A DNA stretch of 64,000 nt from Lachnospiraceae bacterium (GCA_910574965.1 CAJTDB010000003.1:186001-250000), one strand, 5' to 3'; positions 52,900 through 63,415 are shown, counted from the stretch's first letter. Numbers and translations are program-made. Notes: generated by a model not told the origin, from the letters alone.

Positions 52900-53858
52900 A
52901 TCTCAAAAAAAGAGCTGGTCTGTATCCCTTCATAATCCGAAAAGCACACCTGTTCCCACAGCTTTTCCTGAAATTCTGACAGAGTGTCTTTCATAAGGGC
53001 TTCGTAAATGCCCTGGAAGCGCTCTGTCTTCTGTTTCTGGGCCACCTGGACTTTATTGGCCTCCGATTCTTCTTCCATGTACGTGTTCAGACATTTCAGG
53101 ACATAGTATCCGCCTTCGTCGGCAAACACTTCGCTGATCTCGCCATTGTCCAGGTCAAAGGCCGTCTCCTCATAAACGCTGCTCTTCTCGCCTCTGGCCA
53201 CTGCTACCGTCGTCTGAGACACTTTGGAATAATTGGCCGCCAGCGCTCCAAAGTCCTCCCCCTCCAAAAGCCGCTCTCTCAGCTCTCCCGCCAGATGCTC
53301 TTCCGGTACGAACAACTGCTGAAGCTGTATGATCCGCGCCTCATCATCACTGATTTCGATGCTCACATCCTCCGTGACCTGCCCATACGCCTTAAAAGCA
53401 AGGCAGTAATCCTCATACATCTTCTGGACTGACGCCTGATCCACTTTCAGAGCTGACGCCTCATCCTGGCTCAGAGAAGCAAAATATTCCGCTGCTGCTT
53501 CTGCCGCATGGGCTGTCTCCGTCTCTGTCAGAGTGATCTCTTGTTCCCCGGCCAGAAGAACCATGCTTTTCACCTGAGCCAGCTCGGAAAGCACCTGATT
53601 TTTTAGATATTCTTCCATGGTCATATCGCCCAGGTTATGCTCCCACATTCCCATGCCGTATACATTTTCGTAACTGCCTTTCTGGTTCATCAGATAGACA
53701 AGCGCTTCCGGAAGGCTGCAGGACACATCTCCGATTCGAAAAAGCTCATCCGACGCAAGCCCTGTAGTCAGTACGATTTTCGTATTTTCACAGCCGGACA
53801 GCAGAAGGCTCGCGGTCAGAAGAAGACTTACGATTCCCCGTCTTACCCTACTTCGCAC
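52875..53858 (-). CDS. PpiC/SurA-type foldase lipoprotein
   Basis: 327 aa. The signal peptide ends with lipobox LLLSGC. A helical chaperone region follows, then a parvulin-like domain: LQQLFVPEEHLAGELRERLLEGEDFGALAANYS and NGEISEVFADEGGYYVLKCL. This is the PrsA/SurA layout for folding exported proteins. The GTG start at 53858 is chosen since AGGAGG is 9 bases upstream; an earlier TTG at 53876 lacks one. It overlaps the Cof phosphatase gene by 11 bp. Its 3' end overlaps the opposing aminotransferase gene. Confidence 0.82.
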   Translation of the reverse strand: MRSRVRRGIVSLLLTASLLLSGCENTKIVLTTGLASDELFRIGDVSCSLPEALVYLMNQKGSYENVYGMGMWEHNLGDMTMEEYLKNQVLSELAQVKSMVLLAGEQEITLTETETAHAAEAAAEYFASLSQDEASALKVDQASVQKMYEDYCLAFKAYGQVTEDVSIEISDDEARIIQLQQLFVPEEHLAGELRERLLEGEDFGALAANYSKVSQTTVAVARGEKSSVYEETAFDLDNGEISEVFADEGGYYVLKCLNTYMEEESEANKVQVAQKQKTERFQGIYEALMKDTLSEFQEKLWEQVCFSDYEGIQTSSFFEIYRKHFEE

Positions 53859-54657
53859 TCTCACGCACCTCCTCAAGAATTTGCTTCAGCACCTTTAACA
53901 CTCCGTCTTTCTCATAGGACTCCACCACACGTTCCGCCGCCTTTTTAATGTCCGGACCGGACAGCTCTGAAGCATAGCTGAGTCCCGCCTGCATCATCAT
54001 GGAAATATCATTATAGTTGTCGCCGAACACTACCGTTTCCTCCGGCGTAATTCGGTACTTCTCCTGAAGCCACCGGACGGCTTCCCCCTTGGTAACGCCG
54101 GGCGCATTGATGTCCACCCACTTCGCACCGGATACATAGATCGTAAACTTGTCCTTCCAGCGGTCATAGAACCGGTCGTAGATCTTCCTGGCACCCTGTT
54201 CGCAGTACAGGCTCAGCTTAATACACACATCCGCATAATCCTCCATGCAGTCCACTACTTTTCCGATTCCTTTGTATTCCTCAAAAACCAGCCTGTGAAA
54301 TGCTTCATCCGGATCGTCGGTATAATATCCCTCCTCCACGGAAAGAAGCATCTGATGATCGGGAATGGACCGCAAGTCTTTCAGAAGGGCGCGAAGATCC
54401 TCTTCTTTTAGATACATGGCTTTCAGCGTCTCCCCGCCTCTTAAAATGCACGCACCATTATCCCCTAAGTAATAAACACGGTCCCGCAGTTCATGGAAAA
54501 TCACATCTATACTTGTCGCCTGTCTTCCGCTGGCCGCCGCAAACCGCACGCCCCGGTCCGTCAGTTCCCGGATCACCGTCATATATTCCGGATTCAGAAG
54601 GCTTCCGCCCTCCGGTACTAAAGTTCCATCAATATCACTGACAATCAATCGAATCAT
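53848..54657 (-). CDS. Cof-type HAD-IIB phosphatase
   Basis: 269 aa. Motif I IVSDIDGTLVPEG, AAASGRQATS, lysine in GVTKGEAVRWL, and VVFGDNYNDISMM near the C-terminus define the Cof family of sugar-phosphate and cofactor phosphatases. The substrate is unknown. It precedes the PpiC lipoprotein gene with an 11-bp overlap. Confidence 0.9.
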   Translation of the reverse strand: MIRLIVSDIDGTLVPEGGSLLNPEYMTVIRELTDRGVRFAAASGRQATSIDVIFHELRDRVYYLGDNGACILRGGETLKAMYLKEEDLRALLKDLRSIPDHQMLLSVEEGYYTDDPDEAFHRLVFEEYKGIGKVVDCMEDYADVCIKLSLYCEQGARKIYDRFYDRWKDKFTIYVSGAKWVDINAPGVTKGEAVRWLQEKYRITPEETVVFGDNYNDISMMMQAGLSYASELSGPDIKKAAERVVESYEKDGVLKVLKQILEEVRESAK

Positions 54658-54719
54658 TGTTTTTTTCTTCCTTTGCTGTATATACTATCATTTGAGACAC
54701 CCTCTGCGCTCATTCTACC

Positions 54720-54748
54720 AATATAATAGAAAACATCCGAAACTACAA
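54720..54748 (-). promoter_or_regulatory. Promoter of the Cof phosphatase-PpiC operon
   Basis: Minus strand TTGTAG, 17-bp spacer, TATATT, about 60 bases before the start codon. Confidence 0.5.
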
Positions 54749-54847
54749 TAGGATATTTTCTTAAATTTTAATGATTTTTCACTTTTCATCTCTCTTCATT
54801 TATATTAGAATAGAGAAAAATCCAACGCAGACGAAAGGAGCAATACG

Positions 54848-55117
54848 ATGAAAAAAATATTCAAATCACTCACAGTCCTGGCCGGAGCTGTACTTGCCGT
54901 GGCCGGAGGTCTTTTTCTTTATGAGAAATTTTTCAAAAAAGACGAAGAAATGGACGAGGATTTTGACGACGAAGAACTGTTTGAAGACGAGGACGACGAA
55001 GAGTTAGACGCCTTTGACAGCGAAGACGAAATCTTTGAAGAAGAGGAAAAGATTCCTGCCAAAAAGGAGGAAGAAGAACCGGAAACACCCTCTGAGGAAG
55101 AGGAAGAAGATATCTAA
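54848..55117 (+). CDS. Small membrane-anchored highly acidic protein
   Basis: 89 aa. A single N-terminal hydrophobic helix (LTVLAGAVLAVAGGLFLY, residues 8-25) is followed by a Lys-rich stop and about 55 residues that are mostly Glu and Asp. No family is recognised. The acidic tail would lie in the cytoplasm if the positive-inside rule holds for the KKFFKK-like flank, which is uncertain. AAAGGAG precedes the start. It is monocistronic with a terminator at 55224. Confidence 0.75.
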   Translation: MKKIFKSLTVLAGAVLAVAGGLFLYEKFFKKDEEMDEDFDDEELFEDEDDEELDAFDSEDEIFEEEEKIPAKKEEEEPETPSEEEEEDI

Positions 55118-55223
55118 TCTTTCATTCCAGTAAAAAGCAGGTACCGCTTAATGCCAACGCTGTACAAAAAAGTGATTTTAAAATACATTAAAATGCAACT
55201 TTATGGGCGTTGCAAAGGTGAAA

Positions 55224-55268
55224 AAAGCCAGCGCATGAAAGTAGAAATACTTTTACGCTGGCTTTCTT
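55224..55268 (+). terminator. Rho-independent terminator after the acidic protein gene
   Basis: AAAGCCAGCG / CGCTGGCTTT stem with a 22-base loop and a short T-rich tail, 107 bp after the stop. Confidence 0.7.
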
Positions 55269-55323
55269 TATATCTCAAATAATATCGCACATTATGAGCA
55301 AGTTATCGAAAGGAGCTGTAAAG

Positions 55324-56118
55324 ATGAAAATATTGGAATGGAACATCAACAAGAGAACGAGAACTTCCTTAGTTGAGCCCTTTGTATGCGAGAGAATATT
55401 ATCGCAGGAAGCCGATATCATATGTCTGGTTGAATATACCGAAGATTTAAAAATTAAAAATACATTAGAAGAATCTTATTGGTTTTTTGAAAGTGCCAAC
55501 TCAAGTGGAAATCAAATATTACTTGCAGTGAAAAAATCATTTGTCATGGAGCGGCCTGTTATCGTGAGAGATTATGATGAGTATAATTGTTATAATTTCC
55601 TTCACATAAAAATAAAAACACTGAACGAAAAAGAACTGTCTGTTTTAGGTGTGAGACTGCTAACAAGTACGGGAAAAAATCGCATCGATGCAGAAAAGCA
55701 AACGCCGCCATTAAACAAATATTTGAAATCTATTCATGAACCTTTTTTATGCGCGGGCGATTTCAACATTAGAGAATATCGGATGTCTTATTGGTTTCCG
55801 GACTACAGAACACAGGAAATTGAACCTGGGAATGAGCAAATAGAGGAATCCAGTTACTTTTTCCCAAAAAATAACCGTGAACCATATATAGAAACTTTCG
55901 GAATACTAGATCACATTCTGACAGGAAAAGATCTGAGGGTATCTGCAAAATATAATTGGGACTTCGTAAACGATCATGACATATATCCTTCAAAAAGCGG
56001 ACTAAGGAAAGGTTGCTATTGGAACATAGCACCAGGATTTCCGGATCATGCAATGCTGATTGCAAACGTTTCGGCAGTTTACGAAAAACCACATGCAGAC
56101 CGCGAAACGGACTGCTAA
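55324..56118 (+). CDS. EEP-superfamily hydrolase, AT-rich stand-alone gene
   Basis: 264 aa. Reduced set of EEP motifs: MKILEWNIN at the N-terminus, IICLVEYTED (Glu), LCAGDFNIRE, FGILDHILTG and FPDHAMLIANV. It is likely a Mg-dependent nuclease or phosphatase of unknown substrate. The start at 55324 is set by AAAGGAG 8 bases upstream. Base composition is clearly lower in GC than the flanking genes, and it has its own terminator, which suggests later acquisition. It differs strongly in sequence from the EEP gene at 31829. Confidence 0.8.
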   Translation: MKILEWNINKRTRTSLVEPFVCERILSQEADIICLVEYTEDLKIKNTLEESYWFFESANSSGNQILLAVKKSFVMERPVIVRDYDEYNCYNFLHIKIKTLNEKELSVLGVRLLTSTGKNRIDAEKQTPPLNKYLKSIHEPFLCAGDFNIREYRMSYWFPDYRTQEIEPGNEQIEESSYFFPKNNREPYIETFGILDHILTGKDLRVSAKYNWDFVNDHDIYPSKSGLRKGCYWNIAPGFPDHAMLIANVSAVYEKPHADRETDC

Positions 56119-56128
56119 CAACAAGTAC

Positions 56129-56165
56129 GCGCTATACTCCCTGTAGGATGATATAGCGCTTTTTT
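56129..56165 (+). terminator. Rho-independent terminator after the EEP gene
   Basis: GCGCTATA / TATAGCGC with a 15-base loop followed by TTTTTT. Confidence 0.9.
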
Positions 56166-56487
56166 GTTATTAGGGTATCTAAAGAGGACAGCATCCCATT
56201 TGGCACACGGCTTCGTGAAGCAACATGGAGTGTAATATTTGTTCTGTCGACGCTACTGCGAAAATACCGTTGCGAACCAAGAGGGCAAAAGGCATTTGAC
56301 GTGACAGAAAGGCGAGACTTTGGTTGTGTGGCATGAGGCCGCAAACGCAAGTCTAGTTTCGTCAGCAGACAGGGCATATATGAAAATCATCATTTACCTC
56401 ATCGTCATAATTTGCAATCACACTCCTTCAAAAATTAAAATGAGCAGCTCCCACTTTATATAAGCTCAAACCTCTTCTCCTTTCCGC
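56166..56487. other. Gene-poor stretch with a possible gene remnant
   Basis: No complete gene is supported. On the plus strand a frame without start codon runs from about 56180 to 56334 (fragments SKEDSIPFGTRLREATWS, YRCEPRGQKAFDVTERRDFG, then TGA). It looks protein-like but matches nothing I can name. A minus-strand frame of 81 codons at 56132-56377 opposes it and has no ribosome site. It may be a decayed gene. Confidence 0.35.
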
Positions 56488-57873
56488 TTATCCCCAGACA
56501 TCCGCCAGTATCCGCACTGCATTTTGGATCTCCTCCTCCGTAAGCGTCGCGTAGCCAATAATTACCATCGGCTCATATTTCCTGCTGCCGATACAGTATT
56601 CCGCCAGCGGATATACACGGACACCCGCCTGACGGGCCAGCGCAACAAGCTCCTGTTCCGTCCGATTCCCCTCCATCTGCAATACGATATGAACGCCGGA
56701 CCGTTCTCCGAGAATCCGCCGGACTCCTTTCATCTTCCGAATCTCCCCAAGCAGCACGTCATGCTTGCTTTTGTACAGTGCCCGCATCTTATTCAGATGC
56801 CGTTCAAAATATCCCCGCTCCATAAAAAGCTCCAGCATCCGCTGATCGGTCCGGGAAACCGTACAGGAAAAGTTCCTGCCCACCTGCTCATACCGTTCCA
56901 GGAGCGGAACAGGCAGCACTAAATAGCTGATTCGGATGGAGGGCGCGATAGATTTGGAAAAGGTACCGATATAGATCACTTTCTGCCTGGTATCGCTTCC
57001 CTGAAGAGACGGAATCGGCTTTCCGATATATCGAAACTCACTGTCATAATCATCCTCGATGATATATCTGTCTTCTTCCAAAGCCGCCCATCCAAGAAGC
57101 TCCTGCCGCCTTCTGACCGGCATGACGATCCCCATGGGATACTGATGCGAAGGCATCACATAGGCAATGTCCGCTTTGCTCTCTGCAAGCTCCTTGACAT
57201 TCATTCCGTACCGGTCCATAGAGACGGTACAGCACTCATACCCCAGCCGTTCAAAAATATCATAGGCATGACGATAAGTGGGACTCTCCATGGCAATCCG
57301 CCGGTTGGTCCCCAGCATCCGGGACAAAAGCATCTGCAGATAATCGTTTCCTGCACCGATAATCACCTGAGAAGGCGACACATTCACGCCCCTTGCCTGA
57401 TGCAGATACGTACCTATGGCCGACCGAAGAGAATACTCTCCTTTCGGATCTCCCAGATGAAACAATGCTCTTTGGTCGTCCTGGAGCACTTCCCGGCTTA
57501 GCTTTCTCCATGCAGCATACGGAAAATGTTCCAGATCAATCCCATTGGGCGTCAGATCATACAGACATGTCTCCGCCTCGTTGGTATCCTGCACCTCTTC
57601 CACAGCATTCAGCGGCTCCAAATGATACAGTTCTTCCATCTGACAGACAAAATATCCCCTGCACGGAACCGACTCGATGTACCCTTCCGACAACAACTGT
57701 TCATACGCCATCTGTGCCGTGCTCCGGCTTACATCTAACTGGCTGGCCAACTGTCTTGTGGAGGGCAGCCGTTCCTTGCAGCGGATATTTCCCCTCTGAA
57801 TCTCTTTTTTAATATATTCATAAATCCGTTCGTACAGACTTTTCCCGGATCCTTCCTCCAGATTCAGTATCAT
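56488..57873 (-). CDS. MocR/PdxR-type GntR regulator with aminotransferase domain
   Basis: 461 aa. The N-terminal GntR winged helix (SLYERIYEYIKKEIQRG, LPSTRQLASQLDVSRSTAQMAYEQL) is fused to a class I aminotransferase-like domain with YIIEDDYDSEFRY and the PLP lysine in YIGTFSKSIAPSIRISY. MocR proteins sense PLP or an amino acid adduct and regulate vitamin B6 or amino-acid genes. No pdx gene is adjacent. It lies 10 bp downstream of glnS, so it may be co-transcribed with it. Confidence 0.92.
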   Translation of the reverse strand: MILNLEEGSGKSLYERIYEYIKKEIQRGNIRCKERLPSTRQLASQLDVSRSTAQMAYEQLLSEGYIESVPCRGYFVCQMEELYHLEPLNAVEEVQDTNEAETCLYDLTPNGIDLEHFPYAAWRKLSREVLQDDQRALFHLGDPKGEYSLRSAIGTYLHQARGVNVSPSQVIIGAGNDYLQMLLSRMLGTNRRIAMESPTYRHAYDIFERLGYECCTVSMDRYGMNVKELAESKADIAYVMPSHQYPMGIVMPVRRRQELLGWAALEEDRYIIEDDYDSEFRYIGKPIPSLQGSDTRQKVIYIGTFSKSIAPSIRISYLVLPVPLLERYEQVGRNFSCTVSRTDQRMLELFMERGYFERHLNKMRALYKSKHDVLLGEIRKMKGVRRILGERSGVHIVLQMEGNRTEQELVALARQAGVRVYPLAEYCIGSRKYEPMVIIGYATLTEEEIQNAVRILADVWG

Positions 57874-57883
57874 GTCCGTACTC

Positions 57884-59548
57884 TTATTTCGGAAGTTTAA
57901 ATGAACTTTTCAGCGACACGATCCGGTTAAATACCGGCGCACCTTCCTGGGAGTCTTTTGCATCCACACAGAAGAAACCGTTACGCACAAACTGAAAACT
58001 GTCGTAGGCCTTTGCATCCTTCAGCGCCGGCTCTAACTTTGCCTGCATAATTTTCAGTGAATCCGGATTGATGTTCATAGTCCCGTCTTCATTGTAAACG
58101 CCTTTTTCCTCATCGATCAGGTTTTCATACAGACGGACTTCCGCATCTATGGCGCAGCAGGCCGGTACCCAGTGAATCGTTCCTTTGACTTTGCGGCCGC
58201 TGAATCCGCTTCCCGCCTTTGTCTCCGGATCGTAAGTACAATGCACTTCTGTCACATTTCCATTTTCATCTTTGACAAAACTTTCACATTTCACAAAATA
58301 CGCATGCATCAGGCGGACCTCATTGCCTGGGAAAAGACGGAAATATTTCTTCGGCGGCACCTCCATAAAATCCTCCCGTTCTATATACAGTTCTCTGCCA
58401 AAAGGAATCCTGCGGCTTCCAAGGGCTTCATTTTCCAGATTGTTAGCCGCGTCTAAATATTCCACTTCCCCTTCCGGATAGTTGTCAATAATCAGTTTCA
58501 CAGGATCTAAAACTGCCATCATACGGGAACGCTTCATCTTCAGGTCTTCCCGGATACAGTATTCCAGCATGGCATAGTCTACAGAGCCCTGGCTCTTCGC
58601 CACTCCGCATAACTCCACAAACATCTGGATGGATTCCGGAGTAAAGCCTCTGCGGCGCAGCGCAGCAATGGATACCAGGCGCGGATCGTCCCAGCCATCC
58701 ACAGTGCCATCTTCTACCAGCTTCTTAATATAACGCTTGCCTGTCACCACATTCGTCAGATACAGCTTGGCAAATTCAATCTGTCTGGGCGGATGGGGAT
58801 ATTCCAGCTCCCGGACGACCCAGTCATAGAGCGGACGATGGTCCTCAAACTCCAGCGTACAGATGGAATGGGTAATGCCTTCTATGGCATCCTCTATGGG
58901 ATGAGCAAAATCATACATAGGGTAGATGCACCACGTATCTCCTGTATTGTGATGGCTCGTATGTGCCACCCGGTAAATGACCGGATCGCGCATGTTCATA
59001 TTGGGGGATGCCATATCGATCTTTGCCCGGAGCACCTTTTCCCCGTCCTTATACTGACCGTTTTTCATATTTTCAAAAAGTGCAAGGTTTTCCTCCACAC
59101 TGCGGTTTCGGTACGGGCTGTCCTTTCCCGGTTCCGTCAGCGTTCCGCGGTAAGTACGGATCTCCTCCGCTGTCAGATCACACACATATGCCTTTCCCTT
59201 CCGAATCAGCTTGACTGCCGCATCATACATCTGCTGAAAATAATCGGAAGCAAAGAACAGCCGGTCTTCCCAGTCTGCTCCCAGCCACTGAATATCCCTC
59301 TTGATGGCGTCCACAAATTCCGTCCGTTCCTTGGTGGGATTGGTATCGTCAAAACGCATATTGAACTTTCCGCCGTATTTTTTCGCCAATCCGTAATTCA
59401 AAAGGATAGACTTGGCATGACCAATATGCAGATATCCGTTGGGCTCCGGAGGAAAGCGGGTGTGTACTGTGTCATAAACGCCTTCGGCGAGATCTTTGTC
59501 GATTTCGACTTCTATAAAATTTTTTGAGACTGTTTCGTTTTCCATCAT
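57884..59548 (-). CDS. glnS: Glutaminyl-tRNA synthetase
   Basis: 554 aa class I synthetase that charges tRNA-Gln directly. The HIGH motif is in [15 protein letters not shown], and [23 protein letters not shown] and IHWV in the C-terminal domain are typical of GlnRS rather than GltX. At the position of the E. coli MSK motif (VMSKRKL) this protein reads [12 protein letters not shown], so the KMSKS loop is divergent though a Lys-Arg pair is kept. Many Firmicutes lack GlnRS and use GatCAB, so this gene is probably an ancient acquisition in this lineage. Confidence 0.94.
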   Translation of the reverse strand: MMENETVSKNFIEVEIDKDLAEGVYDTVHTRFPPEPNGYLHIGHAKSILLNYGLAKKYGGKFNMRFDDTNPTKERTEFVDAIKRDIQWLGADWEDRLFFASDYFQQMYDAAVKLIRKGKAYVCDLTAEEIRTYRGTLTEPGKDSPYRNRSVEENLALFENMKNGQYKDGEKVLRAKIDMASPNMNMRDPVIYRVAHTSHHNTGDTWCIYPMYDFAHPIEDAIEGITHSICTLEFEDHRPLYDWVVRELEYPHPPRQIEFAKLYLTNVVTGKRYIKKLVEDGTVDGWDDPRLVSIAALRRRGFTPESIQMFVELCGVAKSQGSVDYAMLEYCIREDLKMKRSRMMAVLDPVKLIIDNYPEGEVEYLDAANNLENEALGSRRIPFGRELYIEREDFMEVPPKKYFRLFPGNEVRLMHAYFVKCESFVKDENGNVTEVHCTYDPETKAGSGFSGRKVKGTIHWVPACCAIDAEVRLYENLIDEEKGVYNEDGTMNINPDSLKIMQAKLEPALKDAKAYDSFQFVRNGFFCVDAKDSQEGAPVFNRIVSLKSSFKLPK

Positions 59549-59564
59549 TTTCTCCTGTTCCTTT

Positions 59565-62500
59565 TTAAAAGTCTTTTGCTGTCAGAGCTGCCGGATCAAA
59601 TCCTGCAATTTTACTCTCCCAGCTTCCTATGCCGATCTCCTGCAAATACGGTTCCATTACCGTTAGTGACTGGGCCGTATCCAGATTTTTATATACCTCA
59701 TACGCCAGCTTTTCCTGATGATTCCTATCCCGGAGTCCAAGGTACAGTTTATCGCTTGTCTCCGCCGGGTCATCGTTATAGGCACGGATAATATAAGAAT
59801 CAATCCTCCGGTTGAACATGGCAATATAATATCCGTATCCAAGTGCCGCCGCCTGAAGTCTTTCCTGTTCCGCATTTCCTTTTACCGCCGTATATCCAAG
59901 CTCTCCGATGATTACCCGGATCGAACCGCCGGCCTTTCCATATTGTCCCTCAATATTGGAAAGATAATCCGTCAGCACCTGTATATTCTGCATGGAAATA
60001 TACTTTGTATTTACATTTGCAGAAGTACTGGACGTATCCTTCCAAAACGCTGTCCGTGTAAGCGGATTGGAGTAGGGATGATAATTGACATTCCACTGCA
60101 CACCTGGAGCTGTCTGATTCATATAAGCGGCAAACTGATCCAGAAATTCTTTCCCGCCGTGTCCGGCCACAGAAGCAGTCCAGCAGTGGTCCAGCGAAAG
60201 GAACAGCCTGGAACTTGTCGCGGCACGCTTTACGCCTTTGTCCAGAAGCTGAAATGCCTGTGCATAGTTGGCAACACAATCCTTTAGAGACAGGCTTCCG
60301 GAATAGTTCCATCCTTTACAGCTATTTACTTCATTTCCCAGTGTCCAGTTGCTGACTCTTGTCTTATACTCTCCAAATTCTTCTCCCATATAACGGAACA
60401 AAGCTTCAAACGTATCTCTTGCAGCCGCTTCCTGCATATTCAAAGCATAGTAAGGCGCCGCACCTCTTCTGCGCGCGGAAGGATGAATCAGATAAGAGAG
60501 TTCCTCTCTCCAGCTCATAAGCAGCACAAAAGTCACATTCCGGTTGTGATTTATTCCATAGGGGTTTGGACTTCCATCCTTACTGCCCCACCCATGCAGA
60601 AAATATACGGTATTTTTCAGCGCTACAAGGTCACTGAAATAATACGTCTTTCCTTTGTATGTGTAGGGAATATATCCGGATTTTGCATTCGTGCTGATCA
60701 GGTTGGCCAGATCCACATTTAAGAGTACATGTTGTGCTCTAAGATCCTCCGTGTAACCGGAAACGCCCTGGATTCCTTTCTTGGAAAAGATTTTGTATCC
60801 TTCGTAGTATCCAAAATAGGTATCCTTCTCCACTGGCACTTTATCCCCCGGACTGGTATCCGGAAGCGGCGGTGTTGGTGTTGGTGTCGGTTCCGGCTTT
60901 GGCGGACCGTCCGGACTGTTGTAATTCTGATCCAGCACATCCTGGGCATCGGTAATGCAGAAATTATAGACGAGTGTTCCCTGATAATTCCCTTTTCCGG
61001 TCAGAACGATCCGATAGTTTCCCGGCTTTTTCGGAGTTCCGGTCTTTCTTCCGCCGGCATCCTGATACTGCACCTTAAAATCCTTATTGGTCCGCAAAGC
61101 CACACCGCTGATCACAACAGAAGAAGGCAGTACTTTAATTCTTTTTCCTGTATACTTCCAGGCATAGGGAAGCTGTACCTTTGCACTTCCTAAGGATGCT
61201 TTCGAGACCATATAAGTCACTTTAACCGAGCCTTTGAAGTTTCCTCTCCCCTTGATCGTGATGGTATTTTTTCCAACCTTCAGTTTTTTAGGATAACTGA
61301 TCGTATAATCTACATTCTGCCTGCAGACCAGATCTCCATATTTTACCGTAACAGACGGCATCGCATTCGCTCCGGTAAAAACAGCAGAGTAAGAAGACAG
61401 CGTGACCGTCGTATCTTTCATCTTCTTTGCGCCGATGCTGAATTTCAGCACCTTTGTCCCGGTAAAATTACCAATCCCGGTCAACTGAATCTGGGCTCTT
61501 CCCTTTGCTGTATTATTGATATAAGTGATCTGATAATCCACGCCTGCACGCAGACCTATTTTATTGTAAGTTACATTCACACCCGGAACGACCGGCTGCC
61601 CGGTATAGACGAAACCCTTTCCGACGACTTTAGAACGGGCCTTTGTGATCTTCTGGGGATTAATCGTAAAGTTCACCCGCAAAACACCATCGTATCCGCT
61701 GGAGGCGATTCCGCGGATCACAATCACGCCGGTTCCGGCATTGACATTATTTTCATAGGAAACCGTATACTGTTTTCCCACTTTTAAAGTTTTTCGTGTA
61801 GATGCATCCTTTACGGTTACCTTCGGCGTAAGCGCTCTTCCCGAATAGGTCTGAGGCTTTACCCCGGATACAGTCACCTGGGGAGACAGTGCTTTTTCCT
61901 GCGGAGCCGGAACAGCTCTTGTCTCCTCTTCGGCCGCCATAGCAAGGCTGTAAGTATCAGCCTGGACCGGCTCCACCGGCTGCGGGCTTTCTTCCTGCAA
62001 AGGCTCTGTTTCGGTCACCTCCGGTTCGGCCGGAAGTTCTTCCGGCTCGGCTTTAGGCTGCTCTTCTTCCGGTTCCGGCACTGTGAGCTCCTCTGATTCG
62101 ACCGGCTTTGGATAATCCTGCACGCTTATCTCCGGATAGACAAAAAATCCTTGATGACTGTTGGAAAAGTCCCCATAGGTAAGTCTGACGGCCTCCGTGC
62201 TTTCCTCTGTCTGTTCTCCGGTTCCTTTTAAACAGAGTCCCCGGAGAACGTCAGCCATGTACCAGTTCCCGTCTTCCATCCGCACTGCATTCCATATGCC
62301 TGCTTCGCCGTCTATGGTTCCTTTTATAAGTACACATTCGATCTCTTCCTGTCTGCACAGTTGCCGGAACATTCTTGCATAAGTCTCATCCTTTTCCTCA
62401 GAAGGATCCTCTGCGCAAAGCTCTGCCGTTTTTTGAAAGATTTCTTCCAGACGTACTCTGTCGTCCTCTTCCGCGGAAGTTTCCTGCTCTGTTCCCTCTT

Positions 62501-63338
62501 CCTGCGTTTCTTCCTCCAGCCCGCTCGCTTCCTCCTCTGACCGGACAAGCTTCCATTCCGCTTTTGCATTCCATTGACAGGTTCCGTCTTCCTGAAGCCG
62601 GCCTTCATAAGAGATCCGAAGGCTGCTGTTCTCTTTATCCAGCTCCTGCACATCCGCTTCATCATACCAGAAAGCGTCAAACGCGTTCTGAGCCGCCTGG
62701 CTGTACATATCCCGGAAAGACTCGTATTCCTCACCCTCCAGTTGAATATCCGAAGTCAGAATATCCCCCAGGACGATATCCCCGCTTTCTTCTGACTCCT
62801 CCCAGTCGGCTTTCAGCCCATCGTACAGCTCACCTGACAGCGTACCGGATAACTGCTTTCCATAAGAATCCTCATACTGGTATTCCTCATCTACTGCACC
62901 GACTGTATCCTGCTCATACAGAAAGGCTTCCGCATCCATAGCCTCCTCAGACCACAGCGGATGCCACTCCTCAGACTGAAGCTTCGGAGAAATCTCCTTT
63001 GGCTCTGTCTGTTCCGTCTCAGCCGGCTCTTCCTCTGAATTCCCGGCTTCCTCTTCCTGCGGCAGTGCAGGCGGCTCTGTCATGCCATCCGCCTCATCTT
63101 CCTGCGGCAGTGCCGACGGTTCTTCCAGCCCGTCAGCAGCCGGCTCTTCCAGCAAAAGCTCATCTTCTAAACTTTCATCCGGCAAATATGTACGCTCTGA
63201 TTCCTGCTCCGTCTCCGTAAAAGTCTGCTCCGGAACACTGCCTGTTCCGGAAGCGTAAATGATACTTTGTTCTGTCATGAAGACAGATACCATAACCGCT
63301 GCCGCTGTCAGTCTTTTTCGTAAATTTGATCTCTTCAT
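59565..63338 (-). CDS. Large secreted protein with degenerate transglutaminase, four Ig-like repeats and DUF5722 glycosidase-like domain
   Basis: 1257 aa. The signal peptide ([17 protein letters not shown], then IIYASG) is followed by a Glu/Pro-rich segment and, near residues 300-375, a transglutaminase-like segment ([29 protein letters not shown]). A second Glu/Pro-rich linker leads to four repeats of about 75 aa near residues 495-820 ([52 protein letters not shown]). A PTPTPTPP linker comes next, then about 390 aa of DUF5722 type with WTLGNEVN and IIGELGYT, placed like the acid/base and nucleophile glutamates of clan GH-A hydrolases. No sortase motif or membrane anchor is seen. Confidence 0.82.
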   Translation of the reverse strand: MKRSNLRKRLTAAAVMVSVFMTEQSIIYASGTGSVPEQTFTETEQESERTYLPDESLEDELLLEEPAADGLEEPSALPQEDEADGMTEPPALPQEEEAGNSEEEPAETEQTEPKEISPKLQSEEWHPLWSEEAMDAEAFLYEQDTVGAVDEEYQYEDSYGKQLSGTLSGELYDGLKADWEESEESGDIVLGDILTSDIQLEGEEYESFRDMYSQAAQNAFDAFWYDEADVQELDKENSSLRISYEGRLQEDGTCQWNAKAEWKLVRSEEEASGLEEETQEEGTEQETSAEEDDRVRLEEIFQKTAELCAEDPSEEKDETYARMFRQLCRQEEIECVLIKGTIDGEAGIWNAVRMEDGNWYMADVLRGLCLKGTGEQTEESTEAVRLTYGDFSNSHQGFFVYPEISVQDYPKPVESEELTVPEPEEEQPKAEPEELPAEPEVTETEPLQEESPQPVEPVQADTYSLAMAAEEETRAVPAPQEKALSPQVTVSGVKPQTYSGRALTPKVTVKDASTRKTLKVGKQYTVSYENNVNAGTGVIVIRGIASSGYDGVLRVNFTINPQKITKARSKVVGKGFVYTGQPVVPGVNVTYNKIGLRAGVDYQITYINNTAKGRAQIQLTGIGNFTGTKVLKFSIGAKKMKDTTVTLSSYSAVFTGANAMPSVTVKYGDLVCRQNVDYTISYPKKLKVGKNTITIKGRGNFKGSVKVTYMVSKASLGSAKVQLPYAWKYTGKRIKVLPSSVVISGVALRTNKDFKVQYQDAGGRKTGTPKKPGNYRIVLTGKGNYQGTLVYNFCITDAQDVLDQNYNSPDGPPKPEPTPTPTPPLPDTSPGDKVPVEKDTYFGYYEGYKIFSKKGIQGVSGYTEDLRAQHVLLNVDLANLISTNAKSGYIPYTYKGKTYYFSDLVALKNTVYFLHGWGSKDGSPNPYGINHNRNVTFVLLMSWREELSYLIHPSARRRGAAPYYALNMQEAAARDTFEALFRYMGEEFGEYKTRVSNWTLGNEVNSCKGWNYSGSLSLKDCVANYAQAFQLLDKGVKRAATSSRLFLSLDHCWTASVAGHGGKEFLDQFAAYMNQTAPGVQWNVNYHPYSNPLTRTAFWKDTSSTSANVNTKYISMQNIQVLTDYLSNIEGQYGKAGGSIRVIIGELGYTAVKGNAEQERLQAAALGYGYYIAMFNRRIDSYIIRAYNDDPAETSDKLYLGLRDRNHQEKLAYEVYKNLDTAQSLTVMEPYLQEIGIGSWESKIAGFDPAALTAKDF

Positions 63339-63370
63339 AAGTATCCTCCGCTCGTATACTGCTGTTTTCT

Positions 63371-63399
63371 ATCATACCTTTTTTGGGTAAGGCTGTCAA
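63371..63399 (-). promoter_or_regulatory. Promoter of the 1257-aa secreted protein gene
   Basis: Minus strand TTGACA, 17-bp spacer, TATGAT, 32 bases before the start codon; GGAGG precedes the ATG. Confidence 0.8.
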
Positions 63400-63415
63400 A
63401 TCGCAATGCAATAAA

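Noticed and set aside
56132-56377. Minus-strand frame of 81 codons
   Set aside because: It starts without a ribosome site, runs over the terminator of the EEP gene, and its protein has no recognisable pattern.
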